Counted from the stretch's first letter, positions 1 to 10,665 are shown. The stretch is 64,000 nt of DNA from Petrolisthes cinctipes (GCA_033782935.1 JAWQEG010000495.1:335001-399000); one strand, 5' to 3'. Numbers and translations: made by a program. The notes: generated by a model not told the origin, from the sequence alone.

Positions 1-321
1 CTGTGTGTATCAGTCTGTGTCTTTTCATATCACTAGCTTGAGTGAAGGTTTTACCACAGTCTGGACACATGTGTGGTTTGACGCGATCATGGACCAGCCT
101 GTGTGGTTGATGTAGTGATGGTGATGATTGGGGTAGTTGTAGTGATGATTGAGGTAGTTGTAGTGATGATTGGGGTAGTTGTAGTGATGATTGGGGTAGT
201 TGTAGTGATGATTGGGGTAGTTGTAGTGATGATTGGGGTAGTTGTAGTGATGATTGGGGTAGTTGTAGTGATGATAGTTGTGGTTTTTGGTCTAGTGGTT
301 GTAGTTGCTTCGACATTTTGC
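1..321 (-). CDS. PRDM9-like gene, exon with coding minisatellite and C2H2 zinc finger (runs off the window)
   Basis: This is the last exon visible of a minus-strand PR-domain gene. The acceptor AG is at 323-322 and the exon opens with two bases that complete the single base left by the exon ending at 1685. It reads without a stop to base 1. It starts KMSKQLQPLDQ, passes through about seven copies of a 7-residue unit (QSSLQLP), then RLVHDRVKPHMC, and enters a C2H2 finger: CPDCGKTF, QASDMKRHRLIHT. The spacing C-x2-C-x12-H-x3-H and the HT linker start are those of DNA-binding fingers. In PRDM proteins fingers follow the PR/SET domain and direct the methyltransferase to DNA. Further fingers would lie left of the window. 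The frame and phase agreement with the upstream exon make this assignment strong; the finger number is unknown. Confidence 0.87.
119..276 (-). repeat. 21-bp coding minisatellite (7-aa unit) in the PRDM9-like gene
   Basis: About seven copies of a 21-bp unit give QSSLQLP repeats on the minus strand. Because 21 is a multiple of three, copy-number change keeps frame. The array forms the linker between PR/SET domain and zinc fingers. Confidence 0.85.
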
Positions 322-330
322 CTGCAAAAC

Positions 331-675
331 AGATATAGATTTATTTATTTAATAATATTGGTGTGAAATTATTTATTATTAATTATTATATCCTCAAATC
401 AGGGCCTGTATTATATAATTATATTTATTTAATAATATTGGTGTGAAATTATTTATTAGTAATTATTATATAATCTAATTAGGGCCTGTATTTATAAAAG
501 TTCCCTAAATTTAAGTATATTGGTGTTAAACTTTTTATTAGTAATTATTATGTCTCCAAATTAAGGCCGGTATTATATTTATTTATTTATTTAATGATAT
601 TGGTGTTAAATTATTTATTAGTAATTATTATATCCTCAAATCAGGGCCGGTATTATATAATTATATTTATTTAAG
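331..675. repeat. AT-rich ~80-bp tandem repeat in intron
   Basis: About four diverged copies of a ~79-84 bp unit are marked by AGGGCCTGTA or AGGCCGGTA near 401, 481, 565 and 644. It starts directly beside the acceptor of the zinc-finger exon. No coding signal is seen. Confidence 0.8.
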
Positions 676-1030
676 GAGGTGCAGGAGTAGGGGGCTGGCT
701 TGGGGGGGGACTGGGGGGTGCGGGAGTAGGGGGACAGGCTTGGGGGGGGGTTGGTGGGTGCGGGAGTAGGGGACAGGCTTGGGGGTCAGGGGGGTGCGGG
801 TGTAGGGAACAGGCTTGGGGGGGGTTTGGAGGGTGCGGGAGTAGGGGGCTGGCTTGGGAGGGGGACTGGGGGGTGCGGGAGTAGGGGACAGGCTTGGGGG
901 GGGGGTTGGGTAGGTGCAGGAATAGGGGGACAGGCTTGAGGGGGGTAGAAAGCCTGTCCCCTATTCCCGCACCCCCCTATCCCCCCCAAGCCTGTCCTCC
1001 TACTCCCGCACCCCCCAAATACCCCCAAGC
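676..1030. repeat. G-rich minisatellite with inverted C-rich arm
   Basis: Diverged ~37-40 bp units (GGTGCGGGAGTAGGGG, ACAGGCTTGGGGGG) run to about 945. The last ~80 bases (950-1030) carry the same unit in the opposite orientation, with C-runs. One strand has many G3-G8 runs (quadruplex potential), and the two arms can fold back. Confidence 0.85.
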
Positions 1031-1684
1031 CTGACCTCATAATAAATAGCTTTCTGACCTCATTACAAAATAGCCTTCTGACCTCATAATAAATAGCTTT
1101 CTGACCTCATTACTAAATAGCTTTCTGACCTAATTATAAATAGCTTTCTGACCTCATAATAAATAGCTTTCTGACCTCATAATAAATAGCTTTCTGACCT
1201 CATAATAAATAGCTTTCTGACCTCATAATAAATAGCTTTCTGACCTCATAATAAATAGCCTTCTGACCTCATAATAAATAGCTTTCTGATCTCATTACAA
1301 ATAGCTTTCTGACCTCATAATAAATAGCTTTTTGACCTCATAATAAACAGCTTTCTGACATCATAATAAATAGCTTTCTGACCTCATAATAAATAGTTTT
1401 CTGACCTCTTACTAAATAGCTTTCTGACCTTATAATAAATAGCTTTCTGATCTCATTACAAATAGCTTTCTGACCTCATTACAAAATAGCTTTCTGACCT
1501 AATAATAAATAGCTTTCTGACCTCATTACAAAATAGCTTTCTGACCTCATAATAAATAGCTTTCTGACCTCATTACAAAATAGCTTTCTGACCTCATAAT
1601 AAATAGCTTTCTGACCTCATAATAAATAACTTTCTGACCTCATAATAAATAGCTTTCTGACCTCATAATAAATAACTTTCTGAC
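1031..1684. repeat. 23-bp tandem array grown from a splice donor
   Basis: About 28 copies of a 23-bp unit (plus strand CTTTCTGACCTCATAATAAA plus TAG). On the minus strand each unit contains GAGGTCAGAAAG, nearly the same as the real donor AAG/GTCAGAAAG of the exon ending at 1685. The array abuts that donor. Confidence 0.85.
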
Positions 1685-1782
1685 CTTGTTTGGAAGTTGA
1701 AGGTTTGGCTCTGAAGTTTTCAAGTGACACTCCCAATTCCTGAGCATAATCATCACCATACCAAACCATTAACTCAGTCCCT
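1685..1782 (-). CDS. PRDM9-like gene, C-terminal PR/SET exon
   Basis: A 98-bp exon between acceptor AG (1784-1783) and donor GT (1684-1683). With the AG left by the previous exon it reads RGTELMVWYGDDYAQELG, then VSLENFRAKPSTSKQ. ELxVWYGDxYxxELG is the conserved end of the PR/SET fold in PRDM7/9 proteins, and the Tyr of WYG is a residue needed for methyl transfer in PRDM9. It ends in phase 1 and fits the zinc-finger exon at 321. Its donor is embedded in the adjoining 23-bp array, so many weak copies of the same donor lie downstream. Homology is recognised by motif only. Confidence 0.92.
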
Positions 1783-1839
1783 CTGTAAATATTATGACCT
1801 CAATTATTACAACTCCTCACACTGTGTAAATATATATAT

Positions 1840-2088
<249 letters not shown>

Positions 2089-2302
2089 CCAATTATTGGT
2101 TGTTGAACCAGTACAGTTGGATTACTATGGAACCTATCCTATTCTAACATGGGGCCAACAGGGCCTGTGTTTATAGTGTACTGTGTTTGGTTGTTTTGCG
2201 TTGGGTTGGTTTTCAGACAGTGTTGATTCCCAGTGCCACTCACCGTTCACCACGTCCTTTTATTCACATGGTGTTGCTTTGTTAACCTCTCTTCTCCTGT
2301 AG

Positions 2303-2616
2303 TCTACCCATGCCTTGTGTGTTCTGCCTGGCTGTGTCGTCAGTATTGTCCCTGACGGCCACCTCCACTGTTCACCCCAGGCTCTGTGCTTCTCATCGAG
2401 GGGCTTTGATCCCTTGGCCTGTAGTGTGTGCTGTCCTTGGGTGGATTTACAGACCCGACTAATGAAGCTGCACGGTGCCCTATTCCCAACCCGGCCATGG
2501 GTGACGAGGTGGAGGATCTGGTGGCAGACTCATGGTCTGGTCTCCCGATGCCTTCCACCTGGACACCTGGTCCCACCGTGATGATGTGTTGGTCAAGTTG
2601 GGTATGGATATGTACG
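2303..2616 (+). pseudogene. Degenerate gag-like Cys/His-rich fragment
   Basis: After a good acceptor (TTCTCCTGTAG ending at 2302) the plus strand encodes a Cys/His-rich stretch: CVLPGCVVSIVPDGHLHC, then RGFDPLACSVCCPWVDLQ, followed in other frames by acidic DEVEDLVADSWSG. The C..DGHxxC..CxVCxxW layout resembles gag-like proteins of arthropod retroelements (DIRS or LTR types), but the frame breaks and there is an early stop. A GTGAGT donor follows at 2617. I cannot name the family firmly; a captured host exon is an alternative. Confidence 0.35.
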
Positions 2617-2666
2617 GTGAGTCTGTTCCCTTCTACAATACTCACCTCCTGTCCATCCCACTCCAG

Positions 2667-3074
2667 GCATTGTCCAAGGTGTCTACCACCACCACCCTCA
2701 ACACCATCAGCTTCCTCCTGGTAACCCAAGGGTGAACCCCCAGCAGACATGGAAGATTGACTGTTCAGGTGACTCGCCAGCAGTCTTCCTGTCCACCGAC
2801 ACCTTCTTCCCTGTGTACAAGGGTGACTCTACCCTCGACCCTCAACGTCTCGACCTTCCTCCTGAGGTCTCATGACCAGCAGAGGTCAACCACAGCCAGG
2901 AAGGCCACCCCACCCTCCTTTCCAGTCCTGCTGCCTCTGACCCAGGCTCCCCCTGGCCTCCAAGAGTGTATCTGGAGGTCAAACAAGGAACCTCCGGTCC
3001 CCTACCAGCTACGGGAGCCCAATGTTAAGCTCCGCACCACCAAGACCTCCACGAGGCAGGAGCTGGCTCATTAG
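2667..3074 (+). other. Coding-looking, unidentified segment of the cassette
   Basis: GC-rich sequence with short open stretches in shifting frames, such as ALSKVSTTTTLNTISFLL and GDSPAVFLSTDTFFPVYKG. No single reading frame spans it, and I recognise no family. It is probably decayed coding DNA belonging with the neighbouring gag-like fragment. Confidence 0.3.
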
Positions 3075-3286
3075 CTCTTGGCCACAGCTGTGGTCTCCCT
3101 TCTGTGGGACTGCTGTAGGAGACTGACCACATCCTTCCACGAGTTCTCCAGGGATAAACTATCATGAGTACACATTGTAATTGTGATTTATGTTTCCCAC
3201 TTACTTGGTTGTCATCTCATTACAGTTCAGTTTCCTAGCAATCTGTTTCTAATCCCATGTGTACCTTTTCCTCTCATCTTCCACAG

Positions 3287-3459
3287 TGATGTGCTGATGT
3301 TGATGGTTACAGTGGCAGAGGGTACAGCTGTAATGGAGTACTACAACATACAGGATGTAGAGAGGTCCTTCACTGAGGCCAGACTGGCTGTGTGTCAGGC
3401 AGCGGCGAAATTGGCTCCAGACATGGCCCAGTGGGGAGTGGTGTGGGCCTCAACACCAG
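3287..3459 (+). CDS. Exon-like unit of unknown function
   Basis: A 173-bp open segment between a pyrimidine-rich acceptor (CTCATCTTCCACAG, ending 3286) and a donor GTGACT at 3460. It encodes VLMLMVTVAEGTAVMEYY, then NIQDVERSFTEARLAVCQ and AAAKLAPDMAQWGVVW. The amphipathic Ala-rich pattern is protein-like, but I do not recognise the family. It lies inside the inverted-repeat cassette, opposite in strand to the PRDM9-like gene. It may be a captured exon or part of a decayed element. Confidence 0.4.
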
Positions 3460-3540
3460 GTGACTCACACATCAACACAGTGCCAGATTTACATTTTACT
3501 TGTGATGTTGTTGATGTAAAACTCCTTCCAGTCCCAGTAT

Positions 3541-3740
3541 TATGTTGAACCAAACTACTGATGTTGTTGTTGTTGTTGATGTAAAACTCCTTCCAGTCCC
3601 AGTATTATGTTGAACCAAACTACTGATGTTGTTGTTGATGTAAAACTCCTTCCAGTCCCAGTATTAGTCCCTGTTGGCCCCAAGGTAGTATAGGTCCAGT
3701 CCCAGTATTAGTCCCTGTTGGCCCCAAGGTAGTATACGCT
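3541..3740. repeat. Short tandem duplications
   Basis: Three copies of a ~55-bp unit (GATGTAAAACTCCTTCCAGT and flanks), then two copies of a ~43-bp unit containing CCCTGTTGGCCCCAAGGTAG, leading into the right arm of the cassette. Confidence 0.8.
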
Positions 3741-3828
3741 AGGTTCCATAGTAATACAACTGTACTGGTTCAACAACCAATAAATACAATGACAAATGTA
3801 CTAATATTACAATATCATAGAGTACTCT

Positions 3829-3829
3829 A

Positions 3830-3889
<60 letters not shown>

Positions 3890-3890
3890 A
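3829..3890. repeat. (AAT)n microsatellite beside a splice donor
   Basis: About 20 trinucleotide units. On the minus strand (ATT)n begins just after the donor GTATAG of the exon ending at 3894. Confidence 0.95.
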
Positions 3891-3893
3891 TAC

Positions 3894-4057
3894 CTTTTAA
3901 TGTTGGTTAATGTTTTGTAGTAAATGTTTGCTTTGTATTGGAAGGCAGCAAGGTTTGTCTCACTGTGTGTTCTTGGACAATTAACATATCTCATCCAATT
4001 ACTGACAGCTGTGTTTAATGCATCAACACTGTACACACCACTGCCAACACCACGTAG
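3894..4057 (-). CDS. PRDM9-like gene, core PR/SET exon
   Basis: A 164-bp exon, acceptor AG at 4059-4058 and donor GT at 3893-3892. It begins in phase 0, as required by the exon ending at 4560, and ends with two bases used by the exon starting at 1782. It encodes LRGVGSGVYSVDALNT, AVSNWMRYVNCPR, then TNLAAFQYKANIYYKTLTN. NWMRYVNC followed by NLxAFQYxxxIYY is the diagnostic centre of the PR/SET domain in PRDM7/9 (S-adenosylmethionine and substrate pocket). The first ~30 bases and the acceptor are repeated upstream, so the true acceptor could be a neighbouring copy. The gene is recognised by motif, with no alignment run. Confidence 0.93.
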
Positions 4058-4295
4058 CTGTAAATATACACACACAGAGAGAGGTAACATTATATATACA
4101 CACACACACACACTGTACACACCACTGCCAACACTACGTAGCTGTAAATATACACACACACAGAGAGGTTATATACACACACACACTGTACACACCACTG
4201 CCAACACCACGTAGCTGTAAATGTACACACACAGAGGTAATATTATATATACACACACACACACACACTGCCAACACCACGTAGCTGTAAATATA
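4029..4295. repeat. Tandem copies of the core PR exon's 5' boundary
   Basis: Four copies of a ~70-95 bp unit containing CACCACTGCCAACACCACGT, GTAGCTGTAAATATACAC and a CA/GA tract. The first copy is the start of the core PR/SET exon with its acceptor, so three decoy acceptors (TTTACAG/CTACG type on the minus strand) lie in the intron. Confidence 0.85.
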
Positions 4296-4558
4296 CAAAC
4301 ATTACTTTAAACACTATAAACACTATAAACATTACTATAAATACTATAAACATTACTATAAACACTATAAACATTACTAACCTTCCATGCATAGCCAGAT
4401 TCTTTACCACTTGGTACTTTGGATATGTTTCCTTGATATATAAACATTACTATAAACACTATAAACATTACTATAAACACTATAAACATTACTATAAACA
4501 CTATAAACATTACTATAAACACTATAAACATTACTATAAACACTATAAACATTACTAA
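4296..4558. repeat. (ACTATAAACATT)n array with a partial exon copy
   Basis: Repeated ACTATAAACATTACTATAAA units. Within it, 4374-4440 copies the 3' end of the PR exon at 4560-4760 together with its donor (minus strand GAATCTGGCTATGCATGGAAG/GTTAGT), in a shortened form. Confidence 0.85.
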
Positions 4559-4559
4559 C

Positions 4560-4760
4560 CTTCCATGCATAGCCAGATTCTTTACCACTTGGTACTTTGG
4601 ATATAATGTTTCCTTGATATGGACCAAAGAGTAAATATTTAGGTAAGTCAGCATCGGTCCAAACTCCCAGACCAGCTGACTTGATCTTAGAGGGACCTAT
4701 AGTGAGTGGGTAGGGTGTGGTGTAGTAAGCACGCTTACTAACACTACCATCCCTAACAAC
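4560..4760 (-). CDS. PRDM9-like gene, N-terminal PR/SET exon
   Basis: A 201-bp exon (67 codons, phase 0 to 0) between acceptor AG (4762-4761) and donor GTTAGT (4559-). It encodes VVRDGSVSKRAYYTTPYPLT, IGPSKIKSAGLGVWTDADLP, KYLLFGPYQGNI and SGKESGYAWK. AGLGVW, FGPYxG and SGYxW are hallmarks of the PR domain. In PRDM9 this region, with the two following exons, forms the methyltransferase that trimethylates histone H3 at K4 and K36. Fragments of both ends of this exon are duplicated in the flanking introns. The order knuckle, PR, PR-core, VWYG across four exons matches the family. Confidence 0.95.
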
Positions 4761-4789
4761 CTGTAAACATATAATGAACACTATAAACA

Positions 4790-5200
4790 CATTGTAACCT
4801 AAACACATTATAACCTAACCTAACCTAAACACATTATAACCTAACCTAACCTAAACACATTATAACCTAACCTAACCTAAACACATTAAAACCTAACCTA
4901 ACCTAAACACATTATAACCTAACCTAACCTAAACACATTATAACCTAACCTAACCTAAACACATTAAAACCTAACCTAACCTAAACACATTATAACCTAA
5001 CCTAACCTAAACACATTATAACCTAACCTAACCTATAGTGAGTGGGTAGGGTGTGGTGTAGTGAGCACGCTTACTAATACTACCATCCCTAACAACCTGT
5101 AAATATTTAGTAAATATTATAACCTGTAGTAAGCATGCTTACTAACACTACCATCCCTAACAACCTGTAAACACATAATAAACACTATAACCTAAACACA
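4790..5200. repeat. TTAGG-like array with partial exon copies
   Basis: A ~26-bp unit (ACACATTATAACCTAACC plus CTAACCTAA) repeats to about 5035. Two partial copies of the 5' part of the PR exon with its acceptor follow at about 5033-5098 and 5126-5170 (GTGGTGTAGTGAGCACGC, ACCATCCCTAACAACCTGTA). Confidence 0.85.
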
Positions 5201-5223
5201 TTATAACCTGTGCAACAAATGTG

Positions 5224-5495
5224 GTTCATGACATTTACAGGTAAAGTGACTGTAACAATGTTCTTATCTCGACCAATCTATCATGACATTACAGGTAAAG
5301 TGACTGTAACAATGTTCTTATCTCAACCAATCTATCATGACATTACAGGTAAAGTGACTGTAACAATGTTCTTATCTCGACCAATCTATCATGACATTAC
5401 AGGTAAAGTGACTGTAACAATGTTCTTATCTCGACCAATCTATCATGACATTACAGGTAAAGTGACTGTAACAATGTTCTTATCTCGACCAATCT
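5224..5495. repeat. 54-bp tandem repeat, five copies
   Basis: Unit TGACATTACAGGTAAAGTGA followed by CTGTAACAATGTTCTTATCT and CGACCAATCTATCA. It contains AG/GTAAAG and, on the minus strand, GTTACAG, so it may include copied splice signals. No coding role is seen. Confidence 0.9.
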
Positions 5496-5627
5496 ACAAA
5501 TTCCTTTTTTTTATCCGCCAGACGAATAAATCCAAAAATAAAAAAGATTCATTATATGAGTGACAGTGTTGCCAAGTGAAAAAAAAGGCTTTAATTAAAG
5601 GGGGAAATAATTTTGTGTTAGTAGGTA

Positions 5628-5756
5628 TAGTGCTTACAGGGTTGGTAAGTAGGTATAGTACTTACAGGGTTGGTAAGTAGGTATAGTACTTACAGGGTTG
5701 GTAAGTAGGTATAGTACTTACAGGGTTGGTAAGTAGGTATAGTACTTACAGGGTTG
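5628..5756. repeat. 28-bp array copying a splice donor
   Basis: Five copies of GTAAGTAGGTATAGTACTTA plus CAGGGTTG. The last copy is the real donor of the knuckle exon (minus strand AACCCT/GTAAGT at 5749), so four identical consensus donors follow it in the intron. Confidence 0.9.
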
Positions 5757-5823
5757 TCTAGTATGAGTGTAAGTGGATGATGTGGACATTCTCCTTCCCA
5801 TTCCTTACAACACTCCTCACAAT
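5750..5823 (-). CDS. PRDM9-like gene, zinc-knuckle exon
   Basis: A 74-bp exon: two bases complete a Tyr codon from the upstream exon, then 24 codons read CEECCKEWEGECPHHP and LTLILDNP. The CxxC-x7-CxxH spacing followed by a short P-rich strand is the small zinc-binding knuckle just before the PR/SET domain in PRDM7/9 and PRDM11. Acceptor AG is at 5825-5824 and the donor GTAAGT at 5749. The preceding residues DDDYIY also fit the family. The exon is squeezed between two arrays. The zinc fingers downstream favour a PRDM7/9-like rather than a PRDM11-like gene. Confidence 0.92.
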
Positions 5824-5825
5824 CT

Positions 5826-6457
5826 GATGATAATAATAATAATAATAATAGTAATAATAATAATAATAGTAATAATAGTAATGATAATAATAATAATAAT
5901 GATAATAATAATAATAATGATAATAATAATAATAATGATAATAATAATAATAGTAATAATAGTAATGATAATAATAATAATAATGATAATAATAATAATA
6001 ATGATAATAATAATAATAATGATAATAATAATAATAATAATAAAAATAATAATAATAGTAATGATAATAATAATAATAATTATAATAATAATAGTAATAA
6101 TATATATAATAATAATAATATACATAATAATAATAATAATGATAATAATAATAATATTGATAATAATAATGATAATAATAATAATGATAATTATGATAAT
6201 AATAATAATAATAATAATGATAGTAATAATGATAATGATAGTAATAATGATAATAATAATAATAATAATGATAATAATAATAATAATAATGATAATAATA
6301 ATGATGGCAATAATAATGATAATAATATTAATGATAATACTTATGATAATAATAATAAGAATAATGATGATAATAATAATGATAATAATAATAATATTAT
6401 AATTATTATTATAATAAATAATGATAATGATAATAATAATAATTATTATAATAATAA

Positions 6458-6488
<31 letters not shown>

Positions 6489-6648
6489 AACACACTTACT
6501 AACACTTACAAATATAATAATAATAATAATGATCATAATAATAATAATAATGATCATAATAATAATAATAATAATGATCATAATAATAATAATAATAATA
6601 ATCATAATAATAATAATAATAATAACACCACAACACACTTACTAACAC

Positions 6649-6681
<33 letters not shown>

Positions 6682-6700
6682 CACTTACTAACACTTACAA

Positions 6701-6741
<41 letters not shown>

Positions 6742-6760
6742 CACTTACTAACACTTACAA

Positions 6761-6819
<59 letters not shown>

Positions 6820-6838
6820 CACTTACTAACACTTACAA

Positions 6839-6873
<35 letters not shown>

Positions 6874-6890
6874 CACTTACTAACACTTAC
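5826..6890. repeat. ~1-kb (AAT)n array filling an intron, with donor copies
   Basis: Nearly the whole intron is (AAT)n with GAT/CAT variants. At about 6490, 6638, 6680, 6740, 6812 and 6865 it holds copies of ACACTTACAAATATAATAAT, i.e. the end of the upstream exon plus its donor (minus strand TATATTT/GTAAGTG). Confidence 0.95.
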
Positions 6891-7629
6891 AAATATAATC
6901 ATCATCTTTAGGGAAGGTGTTGTTGGTATGGTTACGAAGGCAGTGTTTTCGTTTGGGGTTCCTCCTAAGTGTGGTCCCGATCCCTCCTCTGTGTGGCCCC
7001 GGACCCTGTTCAATGTATGGCCCCGGACCCTGTTCAATGTGTGGCCCCGGACCCTGTTCAATGTGTGGCCCCGGACCCTGTTCAATGTGTGGCCCCGGAC
7101 CATGTTCAATGTGTGGCCCCGGACCCTGTTCAATGTGTGGCCCTGGACACTGTTCAATGTGTGGCCCCGGACCCTGTTCAATGTGTGGCCCCGGACCCTG
7201 TTCAATGTGTGGCCCCGGGCCCTGTTCAATGTGTGGCCCCGGACCCTGTTCAATATGTGGCCCCGGACCCTGTTCAATGTGTGGCCCCGGACCCTGTTCA
7301 ATGTGTGGCCCCGGACCATGTTCAATGTGTGGCCCTGGACCCTGTTCAATGTGTGGCCCCGGGCCCTGTTCAATGTGTGGCCCTGGGCCCTGTTCAATGT
7401 GTGGCCCCGGACCCTCTCTCTCCTTCTCTCCTTCCTCTCTCTTTCCTCTTCCCTCCTTCTCTCCCTCCTCTCTCTTTACTCTTCCCTCTTTCTCTCCCTC
7501 CTCTCCTTCCTTTTCTCTCTCCTTCTCTCCCTCCTCTCTCTTTCCTCTTCCCTCCTTCTCTCCTTCCTCTCTCTTTCCTCTTCCCTCCTTCTCTCCTTCC
7601 TCTCTCTTTCCTAAGCCAGTTGGTATAAT
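6891..7629 (-). CDS. PRDM9-like gene, long low-complexity exon
   Basis: Acceptor TTTTTCAG (AG 7631-7630) and donor GTAAGTG at 6890 bound 739 bases that stay open in one frame, phase 0 to 1. The order is IIPTGLGK, a K/E/R/G tract ([11 protein letters not shown], 10-residue period), 17 copies of GPGPHIEQ plus a partial one, and [13 protein letters not shown] with FPKDDDYI. The last part joins the knuckle exon as DDDYIYCEEC, which matches PRDM7/9 architecture, so the 3' end is well supported. The repeats also lack stops in other frames, so openness alone is weak evidence. A shorter exon starting near 6970 (ACACTTAG) is possible. Confidence 0.68.
6993..7408 (-). repeat. 24-bp minisatellite encoding GPGPHIEQ
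   Basis: Seventeen 24-bp units (plus strand GGCCCCGGACCCTGTTCAAT plus GTGT) with scattered single-base changes. The period keeps the reading frame. Unit variants give H for Q, C for G and Y for H. Confidence 0.92.
7414..7614 (-). repeat. CT-rich ~30-bp minisatellite encoding a charged tract
   Basis: TCTCTCCTTCCCTCTTCC-type units. On the minus strand these read as a Lys/Glu/Arg/Gly-rich segment with a 10-residue period, in frame with the GPGPHIEQ array. Confidence 0.8.
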
Positions 7630-7653
7630 CTGAAAAATATGAATAATATGAAT

Positions 7654-8892
<1,239 letters not shown>

Positions 8893-8923
8893 ATATGTAT
8901 ATATATATATATATATTAAAGAA

Positions 8924-9030
8924 CCATGGTGACATAACACACCCTTGTCTCAGCCCTACACTAATATTAAAACTCACACTTAGATCACACACAGGTTTTT
9001 GCATCTGCATAAAAGGCCTCAATATCTTTC
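8924..9030 (-). pseudogene. LINE reverse-transcriptase fragment, second copy
   Basis: The minus strand reads EAFYADAKTCV, a stop, then [16 protein letters not shown], i.e. the RT region around motif RQGC. It shares a ~60-bp identical block with 7654-7714 and extends further upstream. It is decayed. Confidence 0.7.
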
Positions 9031-9039
9031 AGCAAAGAC

Positions 9040-9706
9040 CATAAATACTATAAACACCATAAATACTATACAATATACTATAATTAAATATTATACTATA
9101 CAATATACTATAATTAAATATTATACTATACAATATACTATAATTAAATACTATACAATATACTATAATTAAATATTATACAATATACTATAAATAAATA
9201 CTATACAATATGCTATAATTAAATACTATACAATATACTATAATTAAATACTATACAATATACTATAATTAAATACTATACAATATACTATAATTAAATA
9301 CTATACAATATACTATAATTAAATACTATACAATATACTATAATTAAATACTATACAATATACTATAATTAAATACTATACAATATACTATAATTAAATA
9401 CTATACAATATACTATAATTAAATACTATACAATATACTATAATTAAATACTATACAATATACTATAATTAAATACTATACAATATACTATAATTAAATA
9501 CTATACAATATACTATAATTAAATACTATACAATATACTATAATTAAATACTATACAATATACTATAATTAAATACTATACAATATACTATAATTAAATA
9601 CTATACAATATACTATAATTAAATACTATACAATATACTATAATTAAATACTATACAATATACTATAATTAAATACTATACAATATACTATAATTAAATA
9701 CTATAC
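9040..9706. repeat. 25-bp AT-rich tandem array
   Basis: About 26 near-identical copies of CTATACAATATACTATAATT plus AAATA fill the intron right up to the donor at 9712. Confidence 0.95.
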
Positions 9707-9712
9707 CTTTAC

Positions 9713-9884
9713 AGAATTATTATATCCTGGTAATAATTTTGCCGTTCTCCACAAATTAATAACATCATCTTGGTTTGAACTGAGTGGAGCATCGTTAGGG
9801 AGCGTACTAACACATTCTTGTTCATGTTGTCTCTTGGTTAGTGAGGGTACTAAAGCCTTGTTGTACTTGTGTTGGGGTACAAAG
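9713..9884 (-). CDS. PRDM9-like gene, upstream exon (candidate)
   Basis: A 172-bp open exon: one base completes a Ser codon, then 57 codons, FVPQHKYNKALVPSLTKRQ, CVSTLPNDAPLSSNQDD and VINLWRTAKLLPGYNNS. Acceptor CTTCCACAG (AG 9886-9885) has a strong pyrimidine tract; donor GTAAAG at 9712. It ends in phase 0, as needed by the exon starting at 7629, and its start phase fits the exon at 10498-10693. No domain is recognised. Support is splice sites plus phase continuity, not homology. Confidence 0.62.
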
Positions 9885-9887
9885 CTG

Positions 9888-10078
9888 TGGAAGGAAGGAA
9901 GGAAGGAAGGAAGGAAGGGAGAGAGAGAAGGAAGGAAATAGAAGGAAAGGAAGGACAGAGAGAAGGAAGGAAATAGAAGGAAAGGAAGGACAGAGAGAAT
10001 GAAGGAAATAGAAGGAAAGGAAGGACAGAGAGAAGGAAGGAAATAGAAGGAAAGGAAGGGAAGGAAATAATAAAATTT
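9888..10078. repeat. GGAA-rich array = expanded polypyrimidine tract
   Basis: (GGAA)n, then four ~35-bp units AAGGAAGGAAATAGAAGG / ACAGAGAG. On the minus strand this is a CT-rich tract leading into the acceptor at 9885. Confidence 0.9.
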
Positions 10079-10194
10079 AACATAATTTCTTACAATTCAG
10101 TTTTGGAATAATATTAATTCTATCTAACAAAAAAAATACTTGTTATTTTATCATTAGTTAATTTATTTATGTCAAAATTAGAAGCCTCCAAACA

Positions 10195-10478
10195 CACACA
10201 CACACACACACACACTATCCTTTTAACACACACACACACACACTATCCTTTTAACACACACACACACTATCCTTTTAACACACACACACACACACTATCC
10301 TTTTAACACACACACACACACACACACACTATCCTTTTAACACACACACACACACTATCCTTTTAACACACAAACACACACACACACAATCCTTTTAACA
10401 CACACACACACACTATCCTTTTAATACATACACACACACACACTATCCTTTTAACACACACACACACACACACACACT
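10195..10478. repeat. (CA)n / CTATCCTTTTAA minisatellite
   Basis: About ten (CA)n blocks of varying length separated by CTATCCTTTTAA. It fills the intron next to the donor at 10497. Confidence 0.95.
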
Positions 10479-10497
10479 ATAATAATAATAATGTTAC

Positions 10498-10621
10498 CTT
10501 TCTTGTTCATCTGGAATCCAATCACTATCATCACTATCATCATCATCATCTTCACTATCATCATTTCTATAGTGTTTACGATGAGATCTCTTCCTCTTGT
10601 TGTTGTTGTTGTTGTTGATGC

Positions 10622-10665
<44 letters not shown>

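Larger units (their letters stand above)
2093..3783. mobile_element. Inverted-repeat-bounded cassette in a PRDM9-like intron
   Basis: Arms at 2093-2163 and 3713-3783 are inverted copies of each other, about 71 bp, starting TTATTGGTTGTTGAACCAGT and ending near GGGGCCAACAGGG. Between them lies GC-richer, coding-looking sequence on the plus strand, opposite to the host gene. No transposase is recognised and I could not define a target-site duplication. It could be a non-autonomous DNA element, a gene-capture cassette or a local inversion product. Confidence 0.6.

Noticed and set aside
4797..5035. Telomere or interstitial telomere
   Set aside because: CCTAA runs of two to three copies sit inside a ~26-bp minisatellite unit; there is no long pure TTAGG tract.
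5773..6645. Poly-Ile/Asn open frames across the (AAT)n array
   Set aside because: Trinucleotide-repeat artefact; the region is an intron between two well-supported exons.
6917..7633. Plus-strand frames over the 24-bp array (CGPGPCSM repeats)
   Set aside because: Stop-free only because of the repeat; the minus-strand frame joins conserved PRDM9-like sequence with correct splicing phase, the plus-strand frames join nothing.
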